Shown one piece after another: positions 4,380-7,025 of a DNA stretch of 7,025 nucleotides. Positions within the stretch are counted from its first letter, which is position 1; every line of letters begins with the position of its first letter. Both the position numbers and the translations under genes were made by a program. The notes beneath the pieces are model-generated. The model ran no database searches and was not told the DNA's origin. It saw only the letters and a list, made by a program, of their open reading frames with translations. This DNA comes from Pyrinomonadaceae bacterium. Lineage in GTDB: Bacteria; Acidobacteriota; Blastocatellia; Pyrinomonadales; Pyrinomonadaceae. The stretch is taken from contig JACMMN010000202.1 in the NCBI GenBank assembly GCA_014379075.1, positions 1 to 7,025 on the forward strand, given 5' to 3'.

Positions 4380-5404
4380 CAGAGCGCCATTTTTGGGATC
4401 GTATGCACGCAGATCGCCTTGCCGAATGGATTTATCAGCACCTTGGTTCCCGATCTATTCCACCCCGCCACTACGCCGCGTTCTTTTTTTGAGCCAATGG
4501 CCGATATCAATTCACCTGTCGCCGTATTCCATATTTTGGTGATCCCGCGAAAATCCGACGTTGCAACCATCGTTTCATCCGGACTGAATTTGCTGTAGAA
4601 AACTCTTTCACCGGCGTCGAACTTTGAGACCAGCTTTCCGTTTTCGATGTTCCAAAGCGTCGGTTTTTTGTTTCCGTTCGCGATAAGCAGAAAGTTTCCA
4701 TTTTCGCTAAACTGAGCATTCGACATGGAGCCCAAAAGCAAAAAACCCGCAGGAGCTCCGCCGAGCACGCCTAAAATTGAGAATGCAATTTTTGCCGATT
4801 CCCAACCCGAATTGAAATTCTCGTGCTCCAACTCGAACTTCAGATTGCCCGTTTCGAAATCGACTATTGAAAATTCTTTATCATTTTTGTTTATAAGGAT
4901 ATTTTTCCAATTCTTTGTAACAGGCACGCGCCCCATCTCTAAAACCAAAGTCGGAAAAATTCCATTGATCTCATTGATAAAACCGCTGCCCCCAAGCATC
5001 TTGTTCAAATTGCCCAACTTTCCAAGCCCGCGAATTTCCCGCACAGATTTTCCATTCTCAACGTCAAAGATCTGCATGGACAAGTCGCTTATATTCTGCA
5101 CAACCGCGAACTTTTCATCGGGACTGAATGAAAATGCCCTAAAACCATTGCCGTCGATCTTGCTCTTTATTTCGCCGCTGGCGGTGTCATAGATAACTAT
5201 GTCCGCGCTCTTTCCGCTTACGGCCAAATATTTTCCATTCGGACTAAAAAGGGTTAACCCGGCCCTGCCTTTCCAAATTGAAATATCGCGAAATTCCGGC
5301 AGTGTACGTTTTAACACCACAGACTTCCCTGGCTCGGCGGCCGTAAGTTGTGGAGCCAACACCAGAGATAAAACTAAAAGAAAAAATACTAACTTCTTTG
5401 TCAT
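4379..5404 (-). CDS. WD40-like propeller protein, N-terminal part with signal peptide
   Basis: 341 residues as encoded. MTKKLVFFLLVLSLVL followed by APQLTAAE is a typical export signal, with likely cleavage around residues 21-23, so the product is periplasmic or secreted. Repeats of the WD40/PQQ-like type, each with a FSPNGKYLA-like strand and a DTASGE-like turn, can be placed near 50-83, 88-124, 168-193, 228-262, 268-303 and 310-329. Residues 205-227 are a hydrophobic, glycine-rich stretch (ILGVLGGAPAGFLLLG) inserted before the fourth repeat; it is unusual for a propeller blade. The last 12 residues are probably out-of-frame noise. A ribosome site AGAGGG lies about eight bases before the ATG, and the sdhA stop is 39 bases upstream, so it is probably in the sdh transcript. 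No enzymatic residues are recognisable; such propellers usually serve as binding scaffolds. Confidence 0.75.
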   Translation of the reverse strand: MTKKLVFFLLVLSLVLAPQLTAAEPGKSVVLKRTLPEFRDISIWKGRAGLTLFSPNGKYLAVSGKSADIVIYDTASGEIKSKIDGNGFRAFSFSPDEKFAVVQNISDLSMQIFDVENGKSVREIRGLGKLGNLNKMLGGSGFINEINGIFPTLVLEMGRVPVTKNWKNILINKNDKEFSIVDFETGNLKFELEHENFNSGWESAKIAFSILGVLGGAPAGFLLLGSMSNAQFSENGNFLLIANGNKKPTLWNIENGKLVSKFDAGERVFYSKFSPDETMVATSDFRGITKIWNTATGELISAIGSKKERGVVAGWNRSGTKVLINPFGKAICVHTIPKMAL

Positions 5405-5443
5405 TCCTAATACCCTCTTCTGATCATAACCTGCGGCAGTTGA

Positions 5444-7025
5444 CTATTCTTTGAACGATCCCTTTTCGATCTTATTCTCATCCTCAGCCCACCGCTCTTC
5501 GCGGCCTTCAGGTTTTAGCTCGCTTCCCGGCTGCGGGACTTGCGGGGCTTTTTTGCCGGATGAATAATCTCTTTTTCGCGGTTCGATGAGCCCAACATCG
5601 ACGGCTTCATAGCTGAATATCGGTGATTCATCCGAAAATTCCGCGATCGTCGTTTTCATGAATTTTTCGTCATCGCGTTCAGGAAAATCGGGTTTATAAT
5701 GAGCGCCGCGCGATTCGTCGCGGTTCAAGGCTCCGAGCGTGATGACGCGGGCGAGCTGCAGCATGTTCCAAAGCTGACGTGCGTGCGGCACAGCTTGCGT
5801 CGCCCAAAGGTTCGAGTCATTGATCGAAATATTTGAAAAGCGTTCCTGCAGTTCGAGGAGTTTTTCATCGGTCGCCTTAAGACGGTCGTTATAACGGACT
5901 ACGGTGACGTTGTCGGTCATCCATTTGCCCATTTCCTCGTGGATCTGATATTGATTCTCCGTGCCTTCGTTTTTAATGATTCCGTCGTTGATTTCCTGCT
6001 GTCGCTTTACCTCTGCGTCGTGAAGCCCATTCGTTTCTGTATTCCCACGTGACACATTCTTTGCAAATTCGATAGCCGCGGGTGCCGCAACAAAACCACC
6101 GTAAACACATGAAACAAGCGAATTGGCACCGAGCCTGTTTGCACCATGGATCGAATAATCGCATTCGCCGGCCGCGAAAAGCCCTGGAATATTCGTCCTT
6201 TGTTCGAAATCCACCCATAGGCCGCCCATCGAATAATGGACACCGGGGAAAATTCGCATCGGAACATATCGCGGATCGTCGCCGACGAACATTTCATAGA
6301 TCTCAAGGATCGCACCCAATTTGCGCGTCAAAGTCTCAGCCGGAATATGCGTCAGATCGAGATAGACCTGATTCTCGCCGCCGACGCCGTGGCCATCGAG
6401 ACAGATCTGAAAGATCTCGCGTGTCGCAATATCGCGGGGAACGAGATTGCCGTAGGCCGGATATTTCTCTTCCAGAAAATACCAGCGTTCGGCATCCGGA
6501 ATGTCGCGAGCATTTCGGCTATCGGCCGTATTTCGCGGCACCCAGACACGGCCCCCTTCGCCGCGTGCCGATTCGCTCATCAATCGTAATTTGTCTTCGC
6601 CGGGGATCGATGTCGGGTGCACTTGTATAAATTCGCCGTTTGCGTAGCGGGCCCCTTGCTGGTAGCAGACGGATGCGGCACTTCCTGTACAAGTCATCGA
6701 ATTGGTGGATTTGCCGAATATCATTCCCGGCCCGCCCGTCGCCATAATGACCGCATCGGCAGCAAAGGACTTCAATTCAAGCGTCTGCAAATTCATCGCG
6801 ACCAAACCGCGGCAAACCTGGTGATCGTCGAGAATAAGCGAGAGCATTTCCCAGCCTTCGTATTTAGTTACTTGATTCAACGTCTCGTAACGCCGTACCT
6901 GCTCGTCAAGTGCGTAAAGTAACTGCTGCCCGGTCGATGCACCGGCAAACGCAGTCCTGTTGTGCAGCGTCCCGCCGAACCGCCGGAAATCCATCAAGCC
7001 TTCCTTTGTACGCGAAAACGGCACA
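5444..7025 (-). CDS. sdhA: Succinate dehydrogenase flavoprotein subunit SdhA (N-terminus beyond window)
   Basis: 526 residues, open at the right edge. The first codon in view is GTG, read as internal Val in VPFSRTKEG, not a start; about 110 residues with the FAD dinucleotide motif and flavin-linked His are missing. The subunit oxidises succinate to fumarate on covalently bound FAD. Counting from that Val, visible marks are ATGGPGMIFGKSTNS (95-109), substrate-site His136 (VHPTS), the proton-transfer Arg154 (SARGEGG), His263 (VHYSMGG), Arg297 (GANRLGANSL) and the C-terminal RDESRGAHYKPDFPERDD (436-452). It closely follows B. subtilis SdhA, a type-B enzyme, but carries about a dozen extra residues around 163-179 and a charged, proline-rich tail from about 487. 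sdhC would be expected upstream, off the window. The WD40-like gene follows after 39 bases. Confidence 0.96.
   Translation of the reverse strand, partial: VPFSRTKEGLMDFRRFGGTLHNRTAFAGASTGQQLLYALDEQVRRYETLNQVTKYEGWEMLSLILDDHQVCRGLVAMNLQTLELKSFAADAVIMATGGPGMIFGKSTNSMTCTGSAASVCYQQGARYANGEFIQVHPTSIPGEDKLRLMSESARGEGGRVWVPRNTADSRNARDIPDAERWYFLEEKYPAYGNLVPRDIATREIFQICLDGHGVGGENQVYLDLTHIPAETLTRKLGAILEIYEMFVGDDPRYVPMRIFPGVHYSMGGLWVDFEQRTNIPGLFAAGECDYSIHGANRLGANSLVSCVYGGFVAAPAAIEFAKNVSRGNTETNGLHDAEVKRQQEINDGIIKNEGTENQYQIHEEMGKWMTDNVTVVRYNDRLKATDEKLLELQERFSNISINDSNLWATQAVPHARQLWNMLQLARVITLGALNRDESRGAHYKPDFPERDDEKFMKTTIAEFSDESPIFSYEAVDVGLIEPRKRDYSSGKKAPQVPQPGSELKPEGREERWAEDENKIEKGSFKE

Larger units (their letters stand above)
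3957..5404 (-). pseudogene. Secreted WD40-like beta-propeller gene, apparent one-base frameshift
   Basis: Two overlapping frames together encode one protein of about 482 residues. The upstream frame ends in a non-family tail (AICVHTIPKMAL), while the +1 alternative over the same bases reads GDLRAYDPKNGAL and runs straight into the downstream frame at MYGFEKS, completing a propeller strand set. Restoring one base, most simply a G in AAGGCGAT near 4416-4420, joins them as FGKGDLRAYDPKNGALMYGF. About eight or nine propeller-type repeats can be seen in the joined product. The cause may be a real mutation, strain variation or a sequencing or assembly error. The bases at the junction are not a classic slippery site, so programmed frameshifting is less likely. 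The gene lies between sdhA and sdhB; function unknown. Confidence 0.75.

Noticed and set aside
4377..4381. Programmed ribosomal frameshifting or deliberate coupling in the propeller gene
   Set aside because: The frame change maps near 4416-4420 at a non-slippery run, and the downstream part starts in mid-blade; a simple one-base deletion or sequencing error explains it better.
4054..4542. Plus-strand open frames opposite the WD40-like gene
   Set aside because: They mirror a clear propeller coding pattern on the other strand, lack ribosome sites and show no recognisable domain.
7022..7024. GTG as start codon of the flavoprotein subunit
   Set aside because: The residue aligns with Val inside the conserved VPFSRT segment of SdhA; the gene simply runs off the window.

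Overview
The window is a stretch of bacterial chromosome with mostly housekeeping metabolic genes. The organism cannot be fixed from the sequence. A type-B (Bacillus-like) succinate dehydrogenase, a secreted WD40-like propeller and a four-helix-bundle (S23/IVS-type) gene together fit an Acidobacteriota-like lineage (for example Blastocatellia), but this is a low-confidence inference.

Plus strand, 1-3107: the C-terminus of an alpha/beta hydrolase (1-217); a YciA-type acyl-CoA thioesterase (284-694); a roughly 462-bp cassette (692-1153) bounded by long inverted repeats and carrying a broken four-helix-bundle gene (752-1106); truA for tRNA pseudouridine 38-40 synthase (1164-1952); a [2Fe-2S] ferredoxin with adrenodoxin-type cysteine spacing (2040-2384); and an Fe/Mn superoxide dismutase (2442-3068). 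A perfect 14-bp hairpin (3073-3104) separates this convergent block from the minus-strand genes.

Minus strand, 3108-7025, read right to left: sdhA (incomplete, N-terminus beyond the window), a secreted WD40-like beta-propeller gene split by an apparent one-base frameshift (5404 to 3957), then sdhB. SdhA and SdhB are the flavin and iron-sulfur subunits of the membrane-bound, probably menaquinone-linked complex II. The propeller gene lies between two subunit genes that are usually adjacent.

The most interesting structure is the cassette at 692-1153. Its two arms pair over 28 of 31 bases, and each arm is made of two tandem 18-mers. It starts exactly at the stop codon of the thioesterase gene, directly after a good Shine-Dalgarno sequence (TAAGGAG, 685-691), and ends 10 bases before the truA ATG, which has no ribosome binding site of its own. 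Removing the cassette on paper puts TAAGGAG 10 bases upstream of truA. The simplest reading is that an IVS-like element (23S rRNA intervening sequences encode the same protein family inside a stem) inserted between the ribosome binding site and start codon of truA, supplied a new stop codon to the upstream gene, and then lost its own protein through a deletion of about 17 bases and a nonsense mutation.
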